Part shown: positions 22,409-30,482 of the stretch, piece after piece
How positions within the stretch are numbered: position 1 is the first letter of the stretch
Layout of the letters: each line of letters opens with the position of its first letter
NCBI RefSeq assembly: GCF_900240945.1
Contig: NZ_OESG01000012.1
Location: 1-64,000, forward strand
Length of the DNA: 64,000 nucleotides
Reading direction: 5' to 3'
Source: Mycobacterium sp. 3519A
Lineage (GTDB): Bacteria > Actinomycetota > Actinomycetes > Mycobacteriales > Mycobacteriaceae
Notes under the pieces: generated by a model
What the model was told of the DNA's origin: nothing
Seen by the model: only the letters and a program-made list of their open reading frames with translations
Database searches by the model: none
Position numbers and translations under genes: made by a program

Positions 22409-22921
22409 TTACTCCCGCCAACGTTCGCCGAGCGCTTTCGCCGCCGTGGACACCTTCATGACCAGACGACGCTCGCGGTTTTTGACGGGAACGAAATGGT
22501 AGTGCTCGTAGAAGGATTGGGCCTCGTCGTCTATGGCGTCAACGACGATGAGCCGGCCGCCGCCGATTTCCGATGCGGCGACTGCTTTGCCTAGTGCGTC
22601 GAGCAGCAGCTGCTCGCCATATCCACGACCGCGCAGCGACGTGTCGATCGCCAGGCGGGCAATCAAGTATCCGGGAATGCGGGAATAGCCGCCGGCCATG
22701 GATCCCGAGACGCCGTCGTCATTGCGTACTACTTCGGTGGGGCAGATGGCGAAATAGGCGATGACCTTCTGTTCGCCGAGCGGCGTCCACACGTAGACGT
22801 GCGCGACTCCGCTGCTGTCGGCACGACGGGCATGGGCGATGAGCCAGGAATTCAGCGACTCCTTACCGCAGTCGAATCCTTCTAGCGTGTGAGCGTCAGC
22901 GAGTCGCGTGGACTCGAACAT
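22409..22921 (-). CDS. GNAT acetyltransferase toxin (TacT-like)
   Basis: This 170-aa GNAT-fold protein has the acetyl-CoA loop LRGRGYGEQLL near residue 98 and the strand/turn AQSFYEHYHFVP near the C-terminus. Toxins of this class acetylate aminoacyl-tRNA and block translation. It starts 3 nt after the DUF1778 antitoxin gene, the usual operon order. It lies inside the tRNA-Pro island, between repeat units A and B, consistent with a mobile toxin-antitoxin cargo. Which tRNA it would modify cannot be seen. Confidence 0.9.
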   Translation of the reverse strand: MFESTRLADAHTLEGFDCGKESLNSWLIAHARRADSSGVAHVYVWTPLGEQKVIAYFAICPTEVVRNDDGVSGSMAGGYSRIPGYLIARLAIDTSLRGRGYGEQLLLDALGKAVAASEIGGGRLIVVDAIDDEAQSFYEHYHFVPVKNRERRLVMKVSTAAKALGERWRE

Positions 22922-22924
22922 TGA

Positions 22925-23194
22925 TCACCGCCGTGTAAAAGCCGCTGGTTTGCGTGCGGCTGCTGCCAGCCGCGGCGCGTCGTCGGCAGCATCGAGCGAG
23001 GACATCAGTTTGTCGAATTGTTCGGGTTCCATTGCCGTTACCAGTTCCTGGCGCAGGACGTCTTCGGCCCGTTGCATAGCAGCTTTTCGCACGAACTCCG
23101 ATGTTTGCTCGTGGACGAGGTTGGCGGCGTGCTGAATGCGGTCTAAGGTCGCTTGCTCCGCGCGAAGCTCGATGCGCTTCGTCTTGGCTGCCAT
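22925..23194 (-). CDS. DUF1778 ribbon-helix-helix antitoxin
   Basis: This 89-aa antitoxin has an N-terminal ribbon-helix-helix (K-R-I-E-L-R-A-E-Q-A-T-L-D-R-I) and a C-terminal tail that would cap the GNAT toxin. It is preceded by AGGAGGTGTCGCT, a strong Shine-Dalgarno. It is the first gene of a two-gene operon and should autoregulate through a TGTAC-containing site upstream. Confidence 0.9.
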   Translation of the reverse strand: MAAKTKRIELRAEQATLDRIQHAANLVHEQTSEFVRKAAMQRAEDVLRQELVTAMEPEQFDKLMSSLDAADDAPRLAAAARKPAAFTRR

Positions 23195-23252
23195 AGCGAC
23201 ACCTCCTTATTAGTTCTTCCGTGCATCTCTGTCAGCCTTTGTCGAACTCCAG

Positions 23253-23273
23253 TGTACGGTGAATGTACGTACA
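23253..23273. promoter_or_regulatory. Putative antitoxin operator
   Basis: TGTAC (23253-23257) is followed by the 10-bp perfect palindrome TGTACGTACA (23264-23273), 60-80 bp upstream of the antitoxin start. Repeated short palindromic halves are typical of ribbon-helix-helix operators. Promoter elements were not firmly identified. Confidence 0.5.
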
Positions 23274-23425
23274 GTCTTAGGGGGATTTCGGTCGACAACG
23301 GAGGACCAGTCTGGGACCACACGTCATGCACGCTGCTGCACGACCTGCGCGTCCCTAAACGTCGCGCATCGCACAAAGACTACGAAAATCACCGACGACC
23401 TGGGGAGACGTTCTACCGCTACTTC

Positions 23426-23599
23426 CTGGGGGTCAAGTGGTCGCAGGTTCAAATCCTGTCAGCCCGACGCAAAAGCAAAGGCCAGGACCGGCTTCAGCCG
23501 GCCTGGCCATTTGCGTTGCGGAGGGCGGACATGATGCTGGAAGCCGAAGCGCCCGCCGAGGGACGAGGCGGTCGCGCCGGCGGTTCCTGTCAGCCCGAC
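23426..23599. repeat. Island repeat unit B
   Basis: This is a 174-bp direct copy of 22068-22241, differing at one base in the module (GGGAGCC in A, GGAAGCC in B). It includes 42 nt of the tRNA-Pro 3' half, so it is not a functional tRNA. It ends with the core CCTGTCAGCCCGAC at 23586-23599 and divides the island into a toxin-antitoxin cassette and a second cassette. Confidence 0.88.
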
Positions 23600-24328
23600 G
23601 CAAAGTCAGAGGACGTTTTGATGCTTGACAGGCGTCATGTTTCACGTTTGACCCCAATGAGATTTTGCCGAGGTCGATGATCCGTTTGCTGGAGGACTGT
23701 CGGGTGGGTCGGCGACGGCCTAACCTGCACAAGGCGACCGCCTGCCACAAAAGCCATGGGAGCGACGCGGCCATCAGGAGGTAGTGGCTGGCGCGGGCCA
23801 GCCGTGAGGAATGGAATGTGGGGGAATGGAATCCCTGATTTTGGTGTGGGGTGGTTTGCGCGGTCGCAGGGGGCTGTCAGCAATTCAAAGAATCGCGGGT
23901 GGGGCGTCGGCATCGCCTGCGGAGGCCTCCTGAGGTTATCGGGCTAATCGTGGTCGCGTGTATGCAACCTGCAAGCTCTGTGCCGCCGGGGATGGAAGCC
24001 GCCTGCTGTCCTCGACGCAACACAGTTCAAAACATTCCCAGGGGTGCCGACTCCTTTGAGTGCTGGCAATGCAGCTACCTCGCCCGCTCTCAACCCGGGA
24101 AGAAGGCGATAAATGCATGAACGACGAAGGCATCAGTGGCTATCCGTGGCAAGGTTGAGTTTGGGGACACCAGTTCATCGACATCCGCTGAAGGCGTAGG
24201 CGTTACGCATTCGCCACGCTGATTTTCCAAGCTGCTTATTCCAGGCATCCGGCGGGCAGGTCGAAGCCCAGCACCCGGCACAGCAGCAGATGCCGGTCGG
24301 GGCGTCAAACAGTTGGGCACACCATGCC
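23600..24328. other. Gene-poor island segment
   Basis: I recognise no coding gene in this 729-bp stretch. It is less GC-rich than its surroundings, contains a 7-bp hairpin (GGCTGGC 23786-23792 with GCCAGCC 23797-23803) and two nearby GGAATGGAAT copies. Short open frames exist on both strands, but none has recognisable domains or codon bias like the neighbours. It may be remnant mobile DNA. Confidence 0.5.
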
Positions 24329-24751
24329 TTAGTTCACCGTCGAAACGGTGGCGGCGTCGGAGGGCACCCGAACCGGTCGGGGCGCGTCCTTGGTCTCTGT
24401 GGGTGCGGTGGCGATATCGGTTGGGATGTGGACGTTACCCGGAAGCTGCCGTGAGCCCTTAGCGGGTTCAGCGGGCGGGGCAACACACTTTCCGAGATAG
24501 CCGTCGTCTATGAAAATCCCGCCGGAGCCTTCACAGCAGACCCTATTGCCCTCCTTTTGTTGGTTGATGCTGTAATCCATTTGGTTACCAGAAGTCCCCT
24601 CCATGCAGCTGTCGTACAACTCGATGTCCCAAACTTTTTCGGCGGTTGCTACGGCAGGATAAGCCAGCGGGCTCGCACCAACGGCTAGTGCGCCAAGTAG
24701 CACCGCTGCGTACTTGAAGCGGCTCGGTTTGGGGCGGGTCGATTTGGTCAT
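24329..24751 (-). CDS. Small exported Cys-containing protein, CCxxSGG type
   Basis: This 140-aa protein has a Sec signal peptide (hydrophobic stretch near residues 14-36 ending ATAEK). The mature part has four Cys: YDSCMEGT, VCCEGSGG and GKC, a spacing I associate with small secreted mycobacterial/actinobacterial proteins often on accessory DNA. A Pro/Thr-rich tail follows. Function unknown. It lies in the second island cassette beside a transposase fragment. Confidence 0.7.
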   Translation of the reverse strand: MTKSTRPKPSRFKYAAVLLGALAVGASPLAYPAVATAEKVWDIELYDSCMEGTSGNQMDYSINQQKEGNRVCCEGSGGIFIDDGYLGKCVAPPAEPAKGSRQLPGNVHIPTDIATAPTETKDAPRPVRVPSDAATVSTVN

Positions 24752-24816
24752 CGTGGATTCCTCTCAGCCTCTGTGAGAAATACTCCCGTGCCCGAGGGTG
24801 TGTCTGTAATCGCTGC

Positions 24817-25236
24817 TCAGCCAGATTCGTCTTCCGGCAAGGAAGGTTTAGCTATCCGCCAGGTAAGCAACCGGGGCCGGGGGATCACGAAGCCGCGACG
24901 AGACAGGATCCGCCAGATCGTGGATACCGCAGGGACGTTGGTGATGGTGTGGTCGCGGGCGAGGTGTTCGGCGATGGTGGCCGCGCTGGCGTCGTAGTCG
25001 GCTTTGTCCAACGACTTGCGCAACCGTACGATGCGCTTCTCAAGGTCGGCGCTGACCGCGTGCGGGTTGTGGTGCGGGCGGCGCGAGCGCGGTTCGAACG
25101 CCGCTTGCCCTTCGGCGCAGTAGCGCTTACATAGTTGCTGGACCCAGGTGCGGGAGACGCTGTAGTCGCGGGCGACTTCGCTTTTGCTGCGTCCTTCTAA
25201 CACCACGGCGGTGATCACGAGTTGTGCCTTCGACAT
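24817..25236 (-). pseudogene. IS481-family transposase, N-terminal fragment
   Basis: From ATG 25236 the protein starts M-S-K-A-Q-L-V-I-T-A, followed by a helix-turn-helix (KSEVARDYSVSRTWVQQL) and the arginine-rich segment FEPRSRRPHHNP, as in IS481-type transposases. Homology stops near GFVIPRPR. The DDE catalytic core, about 200 residues, is absent and the frame runs into unrelated sequence. It is a dead left part of an insertion sequence. Confidence 0.85.
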
Positions 25237-25309
25237 GGGCGCCTCCCACGACAGCTGAGGTGCCAACTATGTCTCGAGACAGCTGCCAACTATGTCGTGA
25301 AACCAGACA
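24830..25309 (-). mobile_element. Truncated IS481-type element
   Basis: The retained end is at 25309, where TGTCTGGTTTCACGACATAG (read on the minus strand) looks like an IS481-type terminal repeat. Direct copies of TGCCAACTATGTC at 25261-25273 and 25284-25296 probably bind transposase. The other end is lost near 24830. Its outer end lies directly against the third island core copy (25310), so insertion or deletion occurred at the island boundary. Confidence 0.75.
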
Positions 25310-25431
25310 CTGTCAGCCCGACAAATGGAAGCCCGCCGAGCGGGCTTCTTTTGTCGGGGGCCATGATGCTGGGAGCCGAAGCGCCCGCCGAGGTACGAGG
25401 CGGTCGCGCCGGCGGTTCCTGTCAGCCCGAC
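25310..25431. repeat. Island repeat unit C (core, different terminator, 70-bp module)
   Basis: The unit opens with CTGTCAGCCCGAC (25310-25322) and ends with CCTGTCAGCCCGAC (25418-25431). The 70-bp module at 25362-25431 matches that of units A and B with one visible mismatch (GAGGTACG against GAGGGACG). The terminator between is unrelated to that of A/B. This is the right boundary of the island. Confidence 0.85.
25328..25352 (+). terminator. Intrinsic terminator in unit C
   Basis: GAAGCCCGC (25328-25336) pairs perfectly with GCGGGCTTC (25340-25348) around a CGA loop and is followed by four T. This is the textbook rho-independent form, rare in mycobacteria and usual after tRNA genes. Confidence 0.85.
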
Positions 25432-26001
25432 TATTACCACCACAGGTCAGAGCGTTTTCTGGGCTGTGGAATCCCCGAACATCCGTTCAATCTGGCGGGT
25501 CTGACCACCCTTGGCCGGTAAAGACCCCGGTAGACGCCAATTTCGACGGGCGTCTATTTTGACCAACACAGAGTCAAGTGGTCCTCATGGTCGGCAAAGT
25601 GGTGAGCGCCCCTCGGTGGCCGACCGGTCGACCACCCTACGTTCGCCGGCCGCACGCTCGGATGAGTTGTTCGGCGCAGCGCCTGGTCCGGCAACCCGCG
25701 TCAACACCGAGCCTCTAGGGCGGCAACGTCGTTGGCCGACCGAGTGAATGTCAGCAAGCTTGCGGGTCGGGCAACGCGCACTGGCCAAAGCGCAAGGCAT
25801 GCACCGCTTTTGACGGCGCAGCGGGCCAATGTTGCAGCGGTTCAAGCAGATCAACGGTGTCCGACCCGATGGGCGGCCTCCTCGGTTGCCACGGGACGCC
25901 GCTGTTCCCGCGGTCTTGTTCAGCCCGTTATGGTTTCGGCGGCCCCGCCTCGACGGCCCTGGCTCGCTCGATCTCGGGGCGCTGCACAGTCGCGGTAGCG
26001 A
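25432..26001. other. Intergenic region right of island
   Basis: I see no gene in this 570-bp stretch. It holds one clear terminator (25531-25560) about 100 bp after the island's right edge. The rest has short open frames without recognisable domains, and might be the remains of a gene or the long upstream region of neighbours. Confidence 0.45.
25531..25560 (+). terminator. Intrinsic terminator
   Basis: TAGACGCC (25531-25538) pairs with GGCGTCTA (25549-25556) and is followed by TTTT. No plus-strand gene precedes it closely, so it may end an island transcript or an unrecognised RNA. Confidence 0.7.
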
Positions 26002-26250
26002 TCAGCAGCCCTTGGTGAAGCCGCAGGGCACGGTCGCCTTCTCGGCGGGAGTCGCGATCGCGACGGGGGCCACTGTGGGAGGAGTGGTCGTTGTCGCAGT
26101 GTCACCGAGGGTCATCTCACCGCTGGACACGATCGGCACGGTGGTTGGCCCGGCTGCCTTCTCCTCGCCCATCGCCATCGTGAAGGCACCGGCGGCTATC
26201 AAGGCTGCTCCGGCTACCAGGGTTGTTCGCATCTTGATCGACTGCTGCAT
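26002..26250 (-). CDS. Small exported Pro/Thr-rich protein
   Basis: This 82-aa protein has a signal peptide-like N-terminus (hydrophobic LVAGAALIAAGAF near residues 11-23) followed by a Thr/Pro/Ala-rich mature part and a C-terminal CGFTKGC with two Cys. A GGAGGGACAGCC sequence upstream supports ATG 26250. Similar short exported proteins occur in mycobacteria; function unknown. Confidence 0.65.
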   Translation of the reverse strand: MQQSIKMRTTLVAGAALIAAGAFTMAMGEEKAAGPTTVPIVSSGEMTLGDTATTTTPPTVAPVAIATPAEKATVPCGFTKGC

Positions 26251-26394
26251 GGCTGTCCCTCCTGGTTTCTGTGATGCGCCTCCGTAGTACGTACGGATGA
26301 CCTGAAAATCCCTCGTGGAACTGGACCGGCGCTGGATACGTTCTGGGAATCCGCTACGAATCTGACGCGGTGGGGAATCGACGGGGCGCCGACG

Positions 26395-27297
26395 TCAGAG
26401 AGCTCGTAGGCCGGCCAGGGTCCTACTGATGAGTTCGCGTCGTTCGTCGATTGTCATGGCGCCGCCGACGGGACCACGCACCCGCAGATAACCCTCCGAC
26501 ACCAGCTCGTCGACCAAGAATCGCGTCGCTCCGAGTGGCAGCGACAGCCGGGCGGCGATCTCCGCGACTGTGGTGCTGTGCGCACTCCACGTCAAAATCT
26601 GGCCGCGCACATCATGTCTCGGCCACCGCGGAGGATGCGGAGCCGGGTCGAGCGCCTCGATCGGCGCCTCCAGCGGCAGTTCGACGCCTGAGTCGATTCG
26701 GCCCGTGGCGACTGGCTCTTCGAACCAGTCCTGCTCCGTGGCGGGCGTGGCAATGCGTGGCTGGTAATTGCGCAGGAACCACAACGTCTGATCGGCGTGC
26801 ACGGACGCGCGCACCTCGTTCGACACGACCTTCAGCACGGTGCGGTCGGTGTCGATGACGAACGTGGTCCGTCGGACAGGCAGCATTCGGGCTAGCAGGC
26901 CACGGCGCCGGGTGTGGCGGCTGTGTCGGGCCGCCTCACGCGCCAACACTGACTTCCGCAGCTTGGCGAACCGGCCCCGGCGCACACCGAAAAGCTCAGA
27001 CACCACGCCGTCTTCGTCCGAGAGCAGCGGATAGTCGAAGGACCGTTGTTGGGCGAAGTGCGCCTGCCTGTCGACGGTGTCCGTACTGATGCCGACCCGA
27101 TGAGCGCCGACTGCGGCGAACTCGCTGCCCAAGTCGCGAAAATGGCACGCCTGCGCGGTGCAGATCGGCGAGGACGCCAGCGGGAAGAAGAACAGCACGA
27201 CCGGCCCGTCGGATAGCAGTGCGGACAGAGTCCGTGCCCGACCGGTGTGGTCGTACAACGTGAAATCAGGCGCCTTCTCGCCCGCAATCATCGGCAA
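26395..27297 (-). CDS. PrxQ/Bcp-type peroxiredoxin fused to a DUF742-like winged helix
   Basis: Residues about 5-165 form a peroxiredoxin of the Bcp/PrxQ kind, with peroxidatic Cys46 and resolving Cys51 in P-I-C-T-A-Q-A-C-H-F-R-D. An Arg-rich insert of about 35 residues precedes the strand TTFVID. After a linker, residues about 222-300 match the DUF742 pattern: TVAEIAARLSLPLGATRFLV, then DELVSEGYLRVRGP. DUF742 proteins normally stand alone beside Roadblock and small GTPase genes. The single 300-aa frame implies a redox-responsive DNA-binding or signalling protein, which is inference. It stands alone, with no visible DUF742-type operon partners. Confidence 0.8.
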   Translation of the reverse strand: MPMIAGEKAPDFTLYDHTGRARTLSALLSDGPVVLFFFPLASSPICTAQACHFRDLGSEFAAVGAHRVGISTDTVDRQAHFAQQRSFDYPLLSDEDGVVSELFGVRRGRFAKLRKSVLAREAARHSRHTRRRGLLARMLPVRRTTFVIDTDRTVLKVVSNEVRASVHADQTLWFLRNYQPRIATPATEQDWFEEPVATGRIDSGVELPLEAPIEALDPAPHPPRWPRHDVRGQILTWSAHSTTVAEIAARLSLPLGATRFLVDELVSEGYLRVRGPVGGAMTIDERRELISRTLAGLRAL

Positions 27298-27417
27298 AGA
27301 CTAGCGCGGGGAGGCTAGTGGCGAAATCCTGTCGGCGATTTCTGGATTTCGCGCACGGCCTCGACGGCTGCTGGGTAGCGTCAGCGCGCCGTATGTAATG
27401 GATATAGAGGAAACAGG

Positions 27418-27900
27418 GTGGGCGAACGACGGAATCGACGCATGGTCGTCGGCGGTGCCGTGTTCATGGGGTTTCTGGTCCTCGTGCCGGCACAACAGGC
27501 AACCGCAGAACGGCCCGGTGCGGGCAACGTCGGCACCGCCGTTCACGTGGTGATCCACCAGTCCTTCCAACAAGTCGACGATCCCGACCAGTGCGTCGGG
27601 GCATCTACCGTCGCAACCATTCGCCGTGGATCATCCGTCCTTCTCTCCGAAGGCTCCGCCGCGAGCGACACCCCCAAAGTCGCGATCGGTCAGTTCTTTC
27701 GCTCCCGCCTGAAGGACGGCATGTGCGAGGCGCTCTACATCACGAGCGCGCCGACGCTGCCGACGTTCAACCTCCAATTCGTCGGCCCGGGAGGCGAACT
27801 GAGTCCGGCGTTCGGCCCGGTGGCGTCGGAGCCCGTAACCGATCAGCCCGGTATTCAGCAGGCGGTCCGCATCGACATGGAGTTCGAACCTCAACCGTGA
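27418..27900 (+). CDS. Exported hypothetical protein
   Basis: This 160-aa protein has a Sec signal peptide (basic MGERRNRR, then a hydrophobic stretch to about residue 30, ending QQATAE). The mature domain has two Cys (DQCVG, DGMCE) and a beta-rich look but no family I recognise. GTG 27418 follows AGAGGAAACAG. It is transcribed divergently from the peroxiredoxin fusion. Confidence 0.65.
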   Translation: MGERRNRRMVVGGAVFMGFLVLVPAQQATAERPGAGNVGTAVHVVIHQSFQQVDDPDQCVGASTVATIRRGSSVLLSEGSAASDTPKVAIGQFFRSRLKDGMCEALYITSAPTLPTFNLQFVGPGGELSPAFGPVASEPVTDQPGIQQAVRIDMEFEPQP

Positions 27901-27928
27901 AAGCCGTTGCCGCGCAACAGCTGATCAG

Positions 27929-28873
27929 TCACTGCGGATGGGTCGCCAGATAATCGACGGCAGGTATCGGTTCCGTCGCTGCGTAACCGATCGGCAGCAA
28001 CACGTCACCTGCGGTCGTCGGGTAATAGACCTCCCACCGGTAGTAACCGGTGAACGCGGCCGGATCGATCGCCAGCACCGCCGCATAGTCGTTGACGGCC
28101 TGCACATACGCGTCGGAATTGTTGTATCGGTAGATGGCGTGGTCGCGGTCGTTGGCAAATCCGTTGGCGGCCAACATCCGACCCGCCGCCATGATGCTGT
28201 CGTGCGCTGAGTTGATGTCGCCGCCTGCGCCGTAGGCGGCGAACGTCGAAGGCATGAACTGCATGGGCCCCTGCGCGCCCGCCGTGCTGACGCCGTTGAT
28301 GCGGCCGAAGCGCGTCTCGATCAAGTTGATCGCGGCCAGATGCGTCCACCCCACGCCCGACGCCGACTCCGCCTCGCGATAGTAGGCCAGCAGTTCCTCG
28401 GCAGGTGCAGGAGCTTCGATGTGCCAGGCCGGCAGGGTGTCGGTGGCGTGTGACAGCGCGCCCAGCTGCCGTCGCGCGTTCACGTTGCGGTCATAGACCT
28501 CGAGCATCGCCGCGGGGATTCGCGGCCGCGCAACCGCATCCCAATCCGGGTGGTGTCCAATCGCGCGGTACGCGGCCTGCTGGCGGCGCGCGGCAGCCGT
28601 CAGCGCAGCCTCCGATGCCGCCGCGTCATGCAATGTCTGCTCGTCGGCGACCAGGTCGTCGGCGATCTGCGCCGGGTCCGCGGCCAGCCTCGGTTGCGCG
28701 CCCTGAGGCGCCGCTGCCGCGGCGGCCGTCGTCTCGTCGAGCATGGTCGCGCGGGTAGGCGCCGCGGGAGCTGTCGTCGGTCTTGACGCGCTTGGCGGGG
28801 GAGCAGGCGAACAACCAACGGCCACCGCCGATATCGCCGCGACGGCCAGTGCAACGCCGCGTCTGCCGGTCAC
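27929..28873 (-). CDS. Lytic transglycosylase-like lipoprotein
   Basis: This 314-aa protein has a lipobox (AVAVGC at residues about 16-21), so it is likely anchored in the membrane, followed by a Pro/Ala linker and helical region. The C-terminal SLT-like domain carries the catalytic Glu in NLIETRFGRI, then TAGAQGPMQFMPSTF and a YNNSDAYVQ segment. It would cleave glycan strands of peptidoglycan. The GTG start overlaps the upstream gene's stop (4 nt), so the two wall-related genes form an operon. Confidence 0.88.
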   Translation of the reverse strand: MTGRRGVALAVAAISAVAVGCSPAPPPSASRPTTAPAAPTRATMLDETTAAAAAAPQGAQPRLAADPAQIADDLVADEQTLHDAAASEAALTAAARRQQAAYRAIGHHPDWDAVARPRIPAAMLEVYDRNVNARRQLGALSHATDTLPAWHIEAPAPAEELLAYYREAESASGVGWTHLAAINLIETRFGRINGVSTAGAQGPMQFMPSTFAAYGAGGDINSAHDSIMAAGRMLAANGFANDRDHAIYRYNNSDAYVQAVNDYAAVLAIDPAAFTGYYRWEVYYPTTAGDVLLPIGYAATEPIPAVDYLATHPQ

Positions 28874-29529
28874 GAGCGCATCGAATCGAGGTAGTACGTT
28901 TCCTTACCCGTCGGATAGCCCCCGCCGTCGGTGGCGATGTGCACGTGGTCGAAATGGTTGGCCGTTTCGTTGCCATAGTCCGCGGTCCAACTCGGCGCGG
29001 CTTGAGCCGGGTAGAAGCCCTGCCGCCAAATCACATGCAGGACGCCCCATTTCTTCGCCATCGCCAGCGCAAACCCGGCGACCTGGTTACCCAACGCGAT
29101 GCCCTCGTCGGAGTGGTAGTTGGGGATCATCACGTCGATCGCCAGACCGTTGGGATGCCACTTCAGCGGGTCCTGCCGAAACCCGCCGATGGTCTTGATC
29201 TCGGGGAACATCACGGCGATCGCGCGCGCCACCCAGATGGTGTGGATCTGCAAGCCGCTCTCCGGCGTGATTCCGGCGGGCAATGCGAACTGGAATCCTT
29301 GCCCGGCGACAGGCGCGCTCGCCGCCAACAACTCCGCCTCCGTCGGCGCCGCCACTTTCGGAGGGCTCGGTGGCGCGCTTTCCTGCACCGTCGGCGGTGT
29401 TGCCGCCCTCTGGGGCCGGGGTTCGCCGCTCTGGGCGTAGAACATGCCGCCGGCCAGCACGACCGACGCGCAGAGCGCCAGCCAGCGGCCGCGGCCGTTG
29501 GCTAACAGATTTACGCTCACGGCCAGCAC
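28870..29529 (-). CDS. Exported protein with peptidase-like (ARB_07466-type) domain
   Basis: This 219-aa protein has an N-terminal signal/anchor (LALCASVVLAGGMFYA) and a Pro-rich linker. The C-terminal domain contains HPNGLAIDVMIPN and NHFDHVHIA, the H-x6-D...H-x-H metal pattern of DD-/LD-carboxypeptidase-like folds. M. tuberculosis has a similar exported protein (Rv0320, from memory). It is co-transcribed with a lytic transglycosylase, which fits peptidoglycan remodelling. GTG 29529 or GTG 29520 may be the start. Confidence 0.75.
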   Translation of the reverse strand: MLAVSVNLLANGRGRWLALCASVVLAGGMFYAQSGEPRPQRAATPPTVQESAPPSPPKVAAPTEAELLAASAPVAGQGFQFALPAGITPESGLQIHTIWVARAIAVMFPEIKTIGGFRQDPLKWHPNGLAIDVMIPNYHSDEGIALGNQVAGFALAMAKKWGVLHVIWRQGFYPAQAAPSWTADYGNETANHFDHVHIATDGGGYPTGKETYYLDSMRS

Positions 29530-29579
29530 CTTACTGCCGCAACCGGCGAGAAGTGGCTACCTTTGTCGAAGGTTGAGAG

Positions 29580-30380
29580 TTACGCGATCATCGGATCGAT
29601 CTGTGCCCGCGGCACCAGAACCGCCAGCGCACCTGCCGAGTCCGGCAGCAGCACGCCCTGGTCGAAGAAGAAGATGATCCCGTCGTTGATCACCGCGAAA
29701 TTCTGGTAGTTGTTCGGGTTGTAGAGCGCGGCCGGTGCGATCGGCAACGGCGGCGGGGGTGGCGGCGTGGTCGTCGTCGTGGTGGGTGTGGTCGTCGGGG
29801 TCTGCCCCGGCGTCGTGGGCGGCGCGGCGGGTGGCGGAGGCGCCAGTTGTTTCTCCAGTTCGGTTCGAACGATCGGCGCGACTGTCGTCAGCGGATCATC
29901 GACGCGCCACAGCGGGGTGTTGTTCTTGTCGTCCGGTGCGGCCGTCCAGACGATCGCCTTGCGGTAGCTCTGATCCCAGTTGAAGGCCTTGTACATGGTC
30001 TGCGGATGTCCGCCGCCGACATTCTGATAGACCTTGAACACCACCGCCTGGGTGCCGCGCGGGGGTATCGCCGAGTTGTACTCGGTCGGGGTGATGTTCA
30101 GCTCGTACGGCGTGTCGCGGGGCGCGCCGGACTTCGCGACGTTGAGGAATCCGTCGCGGGTCTGCGCGATGTAGTCGGCGATCGACTTCTGGTCGGGATA
30201 ATCCAGCGGAATGCTGATATTGACGGTGTAGGCGGGGTCGTTGAGCTGGATCTCGCACGTCCTGCCCGTGTTGCCACCTTTGAGTTCGGCGCAGTAGTCC
30301 TTCGGCGCGGCCGTGGCCACACCGGGCGAGCCGAAAACGGCGACAGCCGCAATGAGGGCGGCCACGATGAGCATGCGCAT
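29580..30380 (-). CDS. mpt64: MPT64 (Rv1980c) homologue with Pro/Thr-rich insertion
   Basis: This 266-aa secreted protein has a signal peptide ending ATAAPKDYC. Long stretches match MPT64: PRGTQAVVFKVYQN, TMYKAFNWDQSYRKAI, NYQNFAVINDGIIFFF. MPT64 is a DUF3298/RsiV-fold secreted antigen of about 228 aa. This copy has about 35 extra residues, a Pro/Thr run in the middle (encoded near 29735-29850). ATG 30380 is chosen: GGAGGG lies 6-9 nt upstream. Its catalytic role is not known. Confidence 0.88.
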   Translation of the reverse strand: MRMLIVAALIAAVAVFGSPGVATAAPKDYCAELKGGNTGRTCEIQLNDPAYTVNISIPLDYPDQKSIADYIAQTRDGFLNVAKSGAPRDTPYELNITPTEYNSAIPPRGTQAVVFKVYQNVGGGHPQTMYKAFNWDQSYRKAIVWTAAPDDKNNTPLWRVDDPLTTVAPIVRTELEKQLAPPPPAAPPTTPGQTPTTTPTTTTTTPPPPPPLPIAPAALYNPNNYQNFAVINDGIIFFFDQGVLLPDSAGALAVLVPRAQIDPMIA

Positions 30381-30482
30381 GTCGAATCCCTCCGAGCAAA
30401 CAGCGGCACCGCGCCGCGCACGAGACATTAGCGCGTATTACTACTCATCCGCTAAGTGCCCTGGCAGGGGCATGCTGGGAGC

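Noticed and set aside
22036..25431. An integrative phage or conjugative element at tRNA-Pro.
   Set aside because: No integrase, excisionase, capsid or transfer gene is visible; only cargo and repeats remain.
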